From: an uncultured Mycoplasma sp.
Lineage (GTDB): Bacteria; Bacillota_I; Bacilli_A; Mycoplasmatales; Metamycoplasmataceae
Assembly: GCA_947039955.1 (NCBI GenBank)
Contig: CAMRAC010000005.1
Location: 1-64,000 of the forward strand
Length of the DNA stretch: 64,000 bases
Reading direction: 5' to 3'
Every line of letters begins with the position of its first letter. The stretch's first letter is position 1. The position numbers and the translations under genes are program-made. The notes below the pieces were generated by a model, which had not been told where the DNA came from, ran no database searches, and saw only the letters and a program-made list of their open reading frames with translations. Shown here one piece after another: positions 21,576 to 36,051 of this stretch.

Positions 21576-25790
<4,215 letters not shown>

Positions 25791-25791
25791 A

Positions 25792-28700
25792 TTACTTATC
25801 TCCTTCTTCTGTTTCATTTTCATAAATTTCTAATTTAATTCCAAGTCCTCTTAGTTCGTAAGCAAGAACGTTGAATGATTCAGGTGTACCTGGTGTTGGC
25901 AAAGGTGTATTTGTAGCTAGAGCATTATACAACTTGTTTCTTCCTTGAATATTATCTGATTTATAAGTTAGTAATTCTTGTAGGATTGTTGTTGCTCCAT
26001 AAGATTCAATAGCTCATGTTTCCATCTCTCCGAATCTTTGTCCACCATTTTGAGATTTTCCTCCAAGTGGTTGTTGAGTAATAAGAGAATATGGTCCGAT
26101 ACTACGAGCATGCATTTTATCATCAACCATGTGAGATAGTTTAAGCATATACATAACACCAACAGAAATATCATTATCAATTACTTCCCCGTCAATTGGA
26201 TTGTATAGTTTTTGTTTTCCTGTTACTGAAACACCAGCTTCAGTTAAAGCTTCAGTGATGTGTTCTTTTTTAACACCATCAAATACTGGAGAAACAAATT
26301 TAACATTTAAAGCTTTACCAGCCATTCCCAAGTGTAGTTCAAGTATTTGACCTAAGTTCATACGAGAAGGAACCCCTTGTGGATTCAACATAATATCAAC
26401 AGTTGTTCCATCTTCTAAGTGAGGCATATCTTCTTCAGGCAAGATAATTGAGATAACCCCTTTATTACCATGACGTCCAGACATCTTGTCTCCAACTTTA
26501 ATTTTTCTTTTTTGAGCAATTAAAACTTTAACGATTTTATCAACACCATCTTCTAATAAGTCACCTTGATCTCTAGAAAGAACTTGTACATCAATAACTG
26601 TTCCGGCTTGACCGTGTTTTACTTTTAAAGATGTATCCAAGAAACTTGAATCACGATGTCCGAAAATAGCAGCCATCAGCTTTTCTTCAGGAGTTGGATT
26701 ATGTTCCCCTTTAGGAGAAATTCTACCTACTAAGATATCACCAACACCAACTTCAGAACCAACGATAACAATACCATTCTCGTCTAAGAATCTTTTTGAA
26801 GCCAATGAAGTATTCGGAATTTCCAATGTTAATTGATCTTCTCCAGCCTTAGCTTTACGGAATTGGATTGTTTGTTCTTCGATATGAATTGAAGTAAATA
26901 CGTCTTCTTTCACTAATCTTTCATTGATAATAATCGCATCTTCATAGTTATAACCATTTCATGTTGTAAAGGCAACAAGAACGTTTTTCCCAAGAGCCAT
27001 TTCACCATCTTTAAATGATGATGAATCTGTAAGTAATTGACCATTTTTAATTTCTTGACCTAATTTAACAATAGGAGTTTGATTAATGATTGTACCTTGA
27101 TTTGATTTTTGAAAGTTTTTTAAGTAGTAAGATAACACTTCTTTATTATCATTAGATTTAATCTTAATCTTTGTTGAATCAACGTAAGTAACTTCTCCAT
27201 CTTTTCTTGATTTAACGTTAGCTGCAGAATATTGAGCAATTGCAGATTCAATACCTGTTCCAACAATAGGAGCTTCTGATCTTAATAAAGGAACTGCTTG
27301 ACGTTGCATATTAGATCCCATAAGTGCACGGTTGGCATCATCGTTTTCCAAGAAAGGAATCGCAGCAGCGGCAATTGATGTCATTTGTTTTGAAGAAACA
27401 TCCATGAAGTCGACAAGGTGAGGTTCAACAATGATAAAGTCACTATCTTTTCTAACTGTAATGTGTTCGTCAGTTAATTGATTATTTTCATTAACGTTGA
27501 TTGATGATTGAGCAAAGGTAAATCCTTGTTCATCAATAGCTGTTAAATAAATAGGTTCTTTGTAATCTACAACACCATTTGTAACTCTAAAGTAAGGAGT
27601 TTTTAAAAATCCATATTCATCAATAATTGCATAAGTTGCTAAGTTAAGGATAAGTCCAATGTTAGGTCCCTCAGGTGTTTCAATAGGACAAATTCTTCCG
27701 TAATGAGTTGGATGTACATCACGAACTTCAAATTGAGCTGTATCTCTATTAAGACCTCCAGGCCCTAAAGAAGTAACACGTCTTTTATTCGAAATCTCTC
27801 CAAGAGGATTAATTTGATCCATGAATTGTGAAAGTTTTGACGAGTTGAAAAATGTTTTGAATTGGTTATAAACTGGTTTATTATTAGTTACATTTTTTGG
27901 AGTAACTTTTTCAATTTCTTTTGAAGACATTCTTTCTTTTGTATTTTTTTCAAGTTTAGTTAAACCAATTTTGAATTGATTTTGTAGTAATTCACCAACA
28001 AGAACTACTCTTTTGTTGATTAGTGAATCCGGATCATCATCTTGTCCAATGTTTTGGATTAAGTTGAAGTAGTATGAAACTGAAGCAATAATATCAGGAA
28101 TTAATAAGTTTAACTCTGTTGCTGTTGGATCATTACCAATAATTGTAATTGGTTCTAGGCCTTCAGTTTCAGAATCTTTTTCATTTTGGAATACTTTAAC
28201 CATCGAAATTTTAATTCTCTTTTTAAGTTTTGGATAATCTTCAATTAGTTTACCGTATGATTTTTCTGTAATATCAGGAATTTTAATTAATTTTAAAACA
28301 CCATCTGTAAATAATTGATCAACTTTTTTAGCATCTAAAATATTGAACTTATGTCCTTTTTTAAATACTACTTGTCCTTCTGTGTACTCTTCATTTTCTT
28401 TTTCGGCAATTAAATCTTCAGCTAAAATTTTATTTAAAATTCTATTTTGTAGATTTAATTTACGATTAATTGTATATCTACCTGTTTTAGATAGGTTATA
28501 TCTACGACTATTAAATAAAAGATTTGGGAATAAGTTAGCTGTTGATTCAGCGGTAACTCTATCTCCTTTTCTAATGATTTGGTAAAGAGTTTCAATACAC
28601 TCTTCTTGAGTTTGGAATTTATCTTTTTTTAATGTTTCTTCTAAAACATCAGAATTTCCGAATAATTTAACAATTGTTTCCTTGTTTAAACCAAAAGTTC

Positions 28701-29334
28701 TTAGGAAAACAGAAACAGGAACTGCTTTGTGTTTGTCAATTCTAATTTTTACACCATCAACTGAATTACCTGTTACTCTATGGTAAATTTCAATTCATGA
28801 ACCTAACTTAGGAATAATTTCCACTTTATTAAATAGATCATCAGCTTGTTTATTTCTAACTTGACGACCAAAATATGCTCCTGAAGAACGAATAAGTTGT
28901 GAAATAATAACTTTTTCAGAACCATTTATAATAAATGATGCTCCATTTGTCATCAAAGGGATTTCTCCAAAAATTACTTCTTCTTCTTTAACTTCTCCTG
29001 TTTCGATAATGGTTTTTCTTAACTTACCATATAGTTTAGCAGCGTATGTAATACCTTTTTGTTTAGATTCATCAATTGACTTAGATTCATTTTTAGATCT
29101 TTCAATTCTTTTTGATTTAGAAATATATTCAATTACCATTTTTCCATTATTTGAACGAATAGGATAAATTTCTTTGAAACTTTCCTCAATACCTTTTTCT
29201 AAAAATCATTCAAAAGAATCTCTTTGCATTTGTAAAAAATCTTGTGTTTCTAATTCAGTTTTTGTATTTGAGTAATCCCTTCTATCAGTTAATGGACCAT
29301 ATTTTCTTACTTGATAATTTGTTGGTTTACTCAT
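25792..29334 (-). CDS. rpoB: RNA polymerase subunit beta
   Basis: 1180 residues. The fork/rifampicin region reads [24 protein letters not shown]; family members usually have SQFMDQxNPLAELTHKRRLSALGPGG, so it starts the same way. The [22 protein letters not shown]-like segment, [13 protein letters not shown] and the C-terminal [18 protein letters not shown] are all present. Several TGA-encoded Trp. It begins [21 protein letters not shown]. The gene is not preceded by rplJ-rplL as in many bacteria; whiA is upstream. Confidence 0.98.
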
Positions 29335-29516
29335 AAAGCATCTCTTTTCGGTTTGTGTGTTATTTTTTGGCGATTTTAAAAGTGTTTTTCATTCAAAAAA
29401 GTCAATATAAAAGGTTATTTTTAAATTTTACCACATTTCATTTTAAATAACACTATATTTAAAATATTTATAAACTTTTAATATTGAGGATTTGTGTTAC
29501 AATTTTATCGAAATTT

Positions 29517-29546
29517 AAATAAATAGTTGTGTTTCTCTATTTATTT
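29517..29546 (-). terminator. Hairpin at the whiA-rpoB junction
   Basis: A 10-bp perfect inverted repeat AAATAAATAG/CTATTTATTT with a 10-base loop; the whiA stop lies in one arm. There is no good T-run after it, so it may only attenuate whiA read-through into rpoB. Confidence 0.4.
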
Positions 29547-30385
29547 TGACTGTGTAAACGATATTCATAATCTTCTGCTATGTTTCTAATTTTTATTAAT
29601 CAATGATTTAATCCACTTTTTGTTTTGGTTATATTATGTTTTTTAAATAATTCATCACATATTTGAGAAAGTGGCAAATAGGGATTATCTATTTTAAATT
29701 TATAAAATGTTATTTCATCATTTTTAAATTTACCTAATAATTTGTTTTTAACAATAAAGTTATAATTATCTAAAAACAAGGCATGAGAATCAACTAATTT
29801 GGATTGATTATATAAATCTAAATTACCAATTCTAGTAATTTGATTCTTATGATCTCTACTTATAATCGCATCAAAGAATTTAAAGAATGAATCTTGTGAA
29901 CCAATAGCTTTTAAAAATTCTGATATTTGCTCATTCTTCTTCATATAAAGTATTGCATAATCATTTTTATCAAGAATTGAGAAATGTAATTCATGACTTA
30001 CTAATTTTTCCAACATTATTTCAGCTATTTGAACACTCTTTACTTTTAATTCTAGGTGATAGGAAGATGATTCTAGCGGTGATATTGACCCACCAGATAC
30101 AAATACTCCTGAAAAGAAAAATTGTGGATCAGATATTATCATATTTTGTAAATCTGATTTTTGGATTATAAACATTTGATTCTTTATTTCAAATGGTTTT
30201 TCACTAATTTTTAAAATTAATTCCACTTTATTAAAAATTATTTCATTTTTAAATAATATCTTTACTTCTTTTTCTTCATCTTTAAGTGAAGAGAATATGA
30301 TTCCGTTGATTAGAGAAACTGCTTGTTTCTTATTTAAAGTCTTACTAATTAACTCGTTTTTAATCTCAAATGAAAAACTTATCAC
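29537..30385 (-). CDS. whiA: DNA-binding protein WhiA
   Basis: 282 residues. The C-terminal helix-turn-helix is recognisable from PLSQICDELFKKHNITKTKSGLNHWLIKIRNIAEDYE, matching the family pattern that ends SGVNHRLRKLxEIA. The N-terminal half is a LAGLIDADG-like fold lacking nuclease residues, here with a GVFVSGGSISPLESSSYHLE segment. A GTG start follows AAGGGGG at 5 bases. WhiA influences division and chromosome segregation in Firmicutes. The start is only 30 bases after the 5S rRNA 3' end, leaving no room for a separate promoter. Confidence 0.9.
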
Positions 30386-30414
30386 ATGTCCCCCTTAAAA
30401 AAAGCAAAAAAAAA

Positions 30415-30516
30415 GCAGCGATTATCTATCTTCCCTAATGGTATTGTCGACGTAAAAAGGCTTAACTACTGAGTTCGGAATGGGTTCAGGTGATCTCTTT
30501 TGCTATGTTCGCTATA
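30415..30516 (-). rRNA. rrf: 5S ribosomal RNA, stand-alone copy
   Basis: The minus strand shows the conserved 5S core CACCTGAACCCATTCCGAAC followed by TCAGTAGTTAAGCC, and the loop A segment ATAGCAAAAGAG. Helix I is formed by AGCGA at the 5' end and TCGCT near the 3' end (5 bp plus a G-U), shorter than usual. About 102 bases, against about 107 in other mollicutes. No 16S or 23S gene is adjacent. It is followed by nine T. The ends are estimated from the helix I pairing. Confidence 0.88.
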
Positions 30517-30519
30517 CTT

Positions 30520-30525
30520 ATTATA
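30520..30525 (-). promoter_or_regulatory. -10 element of the 5S rRNA promoter
   Basis: A perfect TATAAT on the minus strand. Initiation about seven bases downstream would fall at 30513-30514, the predicted 5' end of the mature 5S, so little or no 5' processing would be needed. No clear -35 is seen (TTTCAA 15 bases upstream is a weak candidate). Confidence 0.55.
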
Positions 30526-30674
30526 CATAATTTATTTTATTTGAAACATTTTTTTATTAATTTTTTTATTAATGGTTTTAAGAGTAAGTTAATTACCTAA
30601 AAATCAAACAAAACAATGCAATAAAACTATATAAAATTATATATCCAAATCATTATAACATTTTAATTAAAATG

Positions 30675-30680
30675 TATAAT
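30675..30680 (+). promoter_or_regulatory. -10 element of a leaderless transcript
   Basis: A perfect TATAAT ends seven bases before the ATG at 30688; the intervening TTAGTCT has no ribosome binding site, so transcription probably starts at the start codon. Confidence 0.6.
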
Positions 30681-30687
30681 TTAGTCT

Positions 30688-31932
30688 ATGAATTATAAAC
30701 AAATATCTAAAATAACAATATATTCACTCATTATGACAGTTTTTGGAATAATAGGAATGGTTATATTTGCTAAAGATTTTCCTAATTGAATTAAGTATGA
30801 TTCTACTTACTTAATCGACCCTCCTTCATTCAATACTTTTGCAAACCCATTAGATGCACTTATGCCAATGGATGTTCAAGCAGCAAGAGCTTGATCGGCA
30901 GCTTCATTAATCACTTGTTTATTAATGTCTATCTTTAGTGCGGTGGAAATAAAAAGAATGGAAAGATCTCCTTATAAGAAATATTATATAGCTTCATTAG
31001 GAATCTTTACATGATTGATGCTTCCTTATACTATATATTTAGGCCTTAAACATAAGTTATATGATGAATTCTTGAATTACGTTTCTCAAAATAGAGTTGG
31101 TAAACGTCAAATGTCTTTAAGTGCTTTCAAAGCTGGTTTTCAAAGATATGGTAATAGAAATAAATTATTTTGAAATACAACACTTGGTTACCTAGTTCTT
31201 GTAATTACATTAATTGGATTTATTTTTGGATTTATAATTTCGAGTAGTTTTTATGATTATGAAATTTTAAATAAAAACTTGCCAGAATATAAACCCGGAT
31301 TCACAGCTGATATTTATTATAATCAATATTCACAAAACTATTTTATCCTTGATACTTTCCCTTACTTTACAAATATATCTAATATGTTATGTTTTTCATT
31401 CATGGCTGTGTTTGTACCATTTAGTAGAAAAATACTTTTTAGAAATAACACTATCTTAATTGCTGCATCTTCTTATATATTTATTGTTTTTATAATATTC
31501 TGAACTTACTTATTCCCTTCGTCATTAAAAAATTATGTTGTAAGTTTACAATGAGCCGAAACAACTTGAACACATGCAGTTGCTCCTATAGCGTTTATGA
31601 CATTTGCAATTACATCACTTTTATTAAATAAAAATGCTCCTCGGAAATTTAAAAATGTAATCGGGGTTTCAATGATACTTCCTTTGTCTTATGGAGTGTT
31701 TGCTTATTCATTACCATTCTACTCAAGAATGAGTGTGTATGGTTCTTTAACTAACATTAATCCTAATGTTAATACTTCTATCGGCGTGGAAGGACCTGGA
31801 AGCACTGGTAACCTCGCAATGATTGGTGCAATATTTGTATTAGGTGGAGCGTTCGTTTTAGTTATATTTGGTTTTTGATCTATAGCTTATCAAATAAACA
31901 AAAAAGAAACTAAAAAAATGGGATTAGAATAG
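30688..31932 (+). CDS. Polytopic membrane protein of unknown function
   Basis: 414 residues with about eight TGA-encoded Trp. Seven to nine hydrophobic helices; a cytoplasmic loop (VSQNRVGKRQMSLSAFKAGFQRYGNRNK) near residue 130 and a polar external segment near 200 (NLPEYKPGFTADIYYNQYSQNY). A YFTNISNM helix and a WTHAVAP helix recall the Pr6Pr/DUF1600-like membrane families of mollicutes, but I am not certain. The transcript looks leaderless. Flanked by a strong terminator. Confidence 0.75.
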
Positions 31933-31957
31933 TTAATTAAAATAACAAAAAAATCAT

Positions 31958-31993
31958 AAAAAAAGAACCTTACTTAATAATGGTTCTTTTTTT
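31958..31993. terminator. Terminator between the 30688 gene and glk
   Basis: Stem AAAAGAACC/GGTTCTTTT extended by A and T runs on both sides, loop about 12 bases. The symmetric flanks make it suitable for both converging genes. Confidence 0.85.
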
Positions 31994-32001
31994 ATTAATA
32001 T

Positions 32002-32880
32002 TTATTCTTGACTCTTTGACAAAGCATCAATTCCAAATAAAGCACAATCGTCTCCATAAGGATCATCTAAAAATTCGATTACATCAAATTGAGAAGGTAA
32101 AGAATTTTTCTTTGCTCATTTAATAGCTTCATCAATGTATCACTTGTTATGTCTAGCAACAGAACCACCGATTACAATTGAATTAGGATTAAGCATTGCT
32201 ATTGCAATAGCAAGAGTACTTCCTAAAGCTTCAATACCTTCATTAATAATAATTTGTGACCTTTGATCAGTAGCATATGAATCAAACACTTCTTTAGTTG
32301 TTAATTTTTTACCAAAACTTTTAAAAGCTCTTTTTTCAATTCCTGAACCTGAACAAAAGTATTCACAAGATCCAGTTGAAAGGTGATTATCTTCTTTATT
32401 GAATGAAGCAGGCATTCAAGCAATTTCTAATCCTTGAAATGAAAAACCTGAATAAATTTCTCCTTTATACACTAGACCTGCACCAAGTCCTGTTGAAACA
32501 GTAAAAAATTGTGTAATATCTTTTGTTGTTTTCTTGTAAAAAGTGTGAACAGCGAATGCCATAGCATTAGCATCATTTTCGAAAACTATATTCTGAATTT
32601 TTGTATTTTCCGTAATAAATTTTCTAACATTAAACCCAACTCAATTAGGAATATTTGCCCCTGAGACAATAACTCCTTCATCATAGTTAGCAACTCCAGG
32701 TAAACAAATACCCAAAAATTCTATTTCATGTTTATTCAATAGATCTATTAAAGGTTGCATTGAAATTTCAGGATTAGCAAGAAATGTGGGAAATGACTCC
32801 CTAACAATTATTTTTCCTTCTTTTATAATGGCGAATCTAGAATTAGTTCCACCAATGTCAATTACTGCGTGTTTTTTCAT
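32002..32880 (-). CDS. glk: ROK-family glucokinase
   Basis: 292 residues. The N-terminal phosphate-binding motif DIGGTNSRFAI (8-18), a central NDANAMAFA segment with the catalytic Asp, and the VSTGLGAGLV motif identify a ROK sugar kinase; glucose is the likeliest substrate. Of the ROK zinc cluster (CGCGxxGCxE) only the last part, GSCEYF, is retained. The ATG at 32880 has AAAGGAAAA directly upstream; a longer open frame to 32922 is not needed. Downstream of rplS in the same direction. Confidence 0.85.
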
Positions 32881-32953
32881 ATTTTCCTTTTTTATTTTAA
32901 GATTATATAAAAAATAAACCAATTTCTTAGTTTATATTTTATAAATTTAATTA

Positions 32954-33310
32954 TTATTTTTTTATTCTTATTTCTTTTAAACGAGCTGATTTACCTTTTA
33001 ATTCTCTCATGTAATATAACTTAGCACGTCTAACTTTGTTAGAACGAACTAATTCAATTGATGCGATATTAGGGTTGTTTAAAGGAAAAGTTCTTTCAAC
33101 ACCAATTCCATAAGAAATTTTTCTTATAGTAAATGTTTCTTTAGAACCACTATTTTTCATAGCAATAACCAATCCTTCAAATATTTGAATTCTTGATTTT
33201 TCCCCTTCTTTAATTCTCACGTGGACTTTAATATTATCTCCAGATTTAAAAGCTGGAAAATCTTCACGATGTTGAGAATCTTCGATTGCTTTAATTTTAT
33301 TATTTATCAT
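32954..33310 (-). CDS. rplS: 50S ribosomal protein L19
   Basis: 118 residues, full length. [26 protein letters not shown]-type start, [21 protein letters not shown] and a C-terminal [22 protein letters not shown] are diagnostic. It sits at the 30S-50S interface. The start overlaps the trmD stop by 11 bases; the ribosome binding site GAAAGGA lies inside trmD. Confidence 0.98.
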   Translation of the reverse strand: MINNKIKAIEDSQHREDFPAFKSGDNIKVHVRIKEGEKSRIQIFEGLVIAMKNSGSKETFTIRKISYGIGVERTFPLNNPNIASIELVRSNKVRRAKLYYMRELKGKSARLKEIRIKK

Positions 33311-33977
33311 TTTTTGTCCTTTCTAAAAGATCAGGTCTTTTGTTTAGAGTATTTTCTTTTTGTTTTTCAACTCTTCAGTCATTAATATTTTTGTGATTAC
33401 CACTCAACAATACTTCTGGAACGAACATATTTTTATATTCTCGTGGCCTAGTATATTGTGGAAAATCTAGCAAGTTGTTTTGAAATGAGTCGTTTTGATG
33501 TGACGATTCTTTAATAACTTCAGGAATCAGTCTAATTACTGAATCAGCAATTACCATAGATGGAAGTTCTCCACCGGTAAGAACATAATCCCCGATTGAA
33601 ATCTCAGTATCAATCAAACTTCTAACTCTCTCATCAAAACCTTCATACCTACCCGAAATAAATGTTAAGTTTTCTTCTTTGGATAGCTCTAAAGCCATTG
33701 CTTGGGTAAATTGTTTTCCTTGCGGAGATAACAATATAACTTTACCTTTTTCTTTCAATGAGTTTAGAGCATTATCAATGGGTTCAACCATTAACAACAT
33801 TCCAGGTCCACCACCATAAATTTCATCATCAACTTTCTTGTGCTTATCATTTGTGAAATCCCTAAAATCTATTATATTAATATCTATTAAGTTTTTTGAT
33901 ATAGCTTTTGAAACAATTGATTCAGTCTTAAAGGCTTCATAATATTTTGGGAAAATTGTTAAAAAATTTATCTTCAT
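33300..33977 (-). CDS. trmD: tRNA (guanine-37-N1) methyltransferase
   Basis: 225 residues. SAM-dependent, knotted SPOUT-class enzyme that prevents frameshifting at proline and leucine codons. [13 protein letters not shown] (about 54-66), [12 protein letters not shown] (108-119) and [13 protein letters not shown] (131-143) form the deep trefoil knot and SAM site. A TGA-encoded Trp lies near residue 201 (INDWRVEKQ). The rimM gene often found next to trmD is missing here. Middle gene of rpsP-trmD-rplS. Confidence 0.97.
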
Positions 33978-33979
33978 TA

Positions 33980-34366
33980 TTACTCTTCTTTTGCAGAAGC
34001 TTTTTTAGTTACTGGTTTTTTAGTTGCAGGTTTTTTAGCAACTTCTTTTGTAGCAATTTTTTTAGCACTAGGTTTTCTAGTTTTTTTAACATTTTTACCT
34101 TTAGCTAATTTATCTTTAGCTAAAGAATATTCTTCTCAAAATTTATCTTGCTTCAGTAAATTTCTAACTGTATCAGTAGGTTGCGCACCATCATCTAATC
34201 ATTTAATAATTAATTCTTTATTTAACTTTAACTCTTCTGATAATGGATTGAAATATCCTAACTCTTCTATAAAACGCCCATCTCTAGGTGCTCTAGCATC
34301 AGCTGCTATTATTCTATAAAAGGGATTGAACTTATTACCCATACGCTTTAATCTTAATTTAACCAT
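33980..34366 (-). CDS. rpsP: 30S ribosomal protein S16 with long basic tail
   Basis: 128 residues, while S16 is normally about 80-90. The first 85 residues are standard ([20 protein letters not shown], then [20 protein letters not shown]). The rest is a Lys/Ala/Thr/Pro-rich tail with repeats such as ATKKP and VTKKA, like eukaryotic histone H1 tails, probably binding rRNA. A perfect AAGGAGG ribosome binding site precedes the ATG. First gene of rpsP-trmD-rplS. Confidence 0.96.
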
Positions 34367-34419
34367 TTGTCCTCCTTATATTATTTTTAAAATATATATA
34401 CATTTTAACACAAAAATAA

Positions 34420-34455
34420 AAATAGGTGTCAAGTATTTTTGCTTGACACCTATTT
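34420..34455 (-). terminator. Strong terminator after phoU
   Basis: A 14-bp perfect stem AAATAGGTGTCAAG/CTTGACACCTATTT with an 8-base loop, followed on the minus strand by a T-rich run. It ends the pst operon before the rpsP operon. Confidence 0.9.
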
Positions 34456-34466
34456 ATTTTTAAATA

Positions 34467-35108
34467 TTAACTTATTTCTTTCGAAACCGCATTAGCAAAA
34501 ACACTTTTCACTCTTTCTACAGTACCTTCCATTGACTTAACAATCTGAGAGATAGGGAAGTAAAGTAATTCGCTATCTTCATTAGTTAATTCTTTTCTAA
34601 TACCTTTCATTGCTTCATGTGACAATTCAATAAATTCAGCATACATTTTTTCTGTTTCATCAAAAATGTCTTTAATTTTTTTATCTTTATATATCTTGAT
34701 GTATCTTTGTAATAAATCTAAGTAACTTTTTGATAAATCTTTAATCATGTCAATATGAGCTTTATTTATTTCTTTTCTTACGAATGTTTTTGAAATAGTC
34801 AAAGAATAATTTGTAGCTATTGCAATATCTTTTGCAGAGTAAATAATAGAAATGATAAATCTTAAGTGGTTAGCTCTAGGGTCATCTTTAGAAATAGTTC
34901 ATATACATTCATCAACTAAGTCTCTTTCTTTTTGTTCTGCTTCTTTAACTCTTACAGCAATTGAGTCAATTATTTTGTGACCATCATCTGCTCTAAAAAT
35001 ATATTTTCATAGTTTTTCATGAGTAGTATAAGAGAATTCTAAAAATTCTGCAACCATTTTTTTCAGATTTTTTTCTGATGTAATTAGTAAGTTATAATTA
35101 GTAGCCAT
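34467..35108 (-). CDS. phoU: PhoU-like phosphate transport regulator
   Basis: 213 residues, entirely helical with many charged heptads, as in PhoU four-helix bundles. PhoU proteins gate the Pst transporter and signal phosphate status; no PhoR/PhoB partner is seen in the window. The identification rests on its position as the last gene of the pst operon, size and helical character, with weak internal PhoU motifs. The ATG overlaps the pstB stop by one base. Confidence 0.82.
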
Positions 35109-36049
35109 TATCCAATCCTTCCGTTAATGTAATCTTTAGTTTCTTTTTTATTAGGACTCAAGAATATTTTTTTAGTTGGTCCTGTTTCCACAATTTTACC
35201 TTGGTAGAAGAAGAATGTCTCATCACTTATTCTTTGTGCTTGAGCCATTGAGTGAGTAACAATAATTATTGTATATTTCTTTTTCAATTCTAGAATCAAT
35301 TCTTCAATTTTAATAGTAGCGATTGGATCTAAAGCTGAAGTAGGTTCATCCATAAGTAAAACTTCTGGCTCCATAGCAATAGCTCTAGCAATACACAACC
35401 TTTGTTGTTGTCCACCAGACAAACTTGTTCCTAAATCATCAAGATTATCTTTCACATCTTCTCATAGAGCGGCATGCTCTAAAGAATCTTGAACAATCTT
35501 ATCTAGAACTTTTTTATCATGTACACCATTTGATTTTGGACCATATGCCACGTTATCATAAATAGAAATTGGGAATGGTGTTGGTTTTTGAAAAACCATT
35601 CCTACTCTTGATCTCAATGTAGTAACTGGAATCTTTTTAGATTTTATATTAATACTATCGAAAAATACATCACCTTCATATATAGCTCCATCAATTAAAT
35701 CATTCATTCTATTTAAAGTTCTTAGAAATGTTGATTTACCGCATCCTGAAGGACCAATGAAAGAAGTTATTTTCTTTAACTTTATATTTGCGTTAATATC
35801 ATACAATGCTTGTTTTTCACCATTCTTGTATCACAAAGAAAAGTTGTTAACTTCAAAAATATTTTTTTTCGAAAAACTTTCTTTCACTTCTGTTAAAACA
35901 GTTTCCTTAATATCATGTTTCTTTTTAAAAACTTTACAAAAAATGTTTGGTTTTTTACTAGCTATTTGAGGTGTTTGTTTTTCCGTTACTTTAGGTGTAT
36001 TTTTATTATCTTTTACTTCAGTAATTTTTGTTTTTTTATTTGATTCCAT
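35108..36049 (-). CDS. pstB: Phosphate ABC transporter ATPase
   Basis: 313 residues. Walker [10 protein letters not shown] (near 100), Q-loop [10 protein letters not shown], signature LSGGQQQR, Walker [13 protein letters not shown] and the H-loop VTHS are all intact; [12 protein letters not shown] is specific for PstB. An extra lysine/threonine-rich N-terminal stretch of about 65 residues precedes the ABC domain and is not typical of bacterial PstB. It starts 2 bases after pstCA. Confidence 0.97.
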
Positions 36050-36051
36050 AA

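Noticed and set aside
30415-30516. 5S rRNA as a truncated pseudogene
   Set aside because: Helix I first seemed missing, but AGCGA and TCGCT pair and the promoter start coincides with the 5' end, so a functional minimal 5S is more likely. Not excluded.
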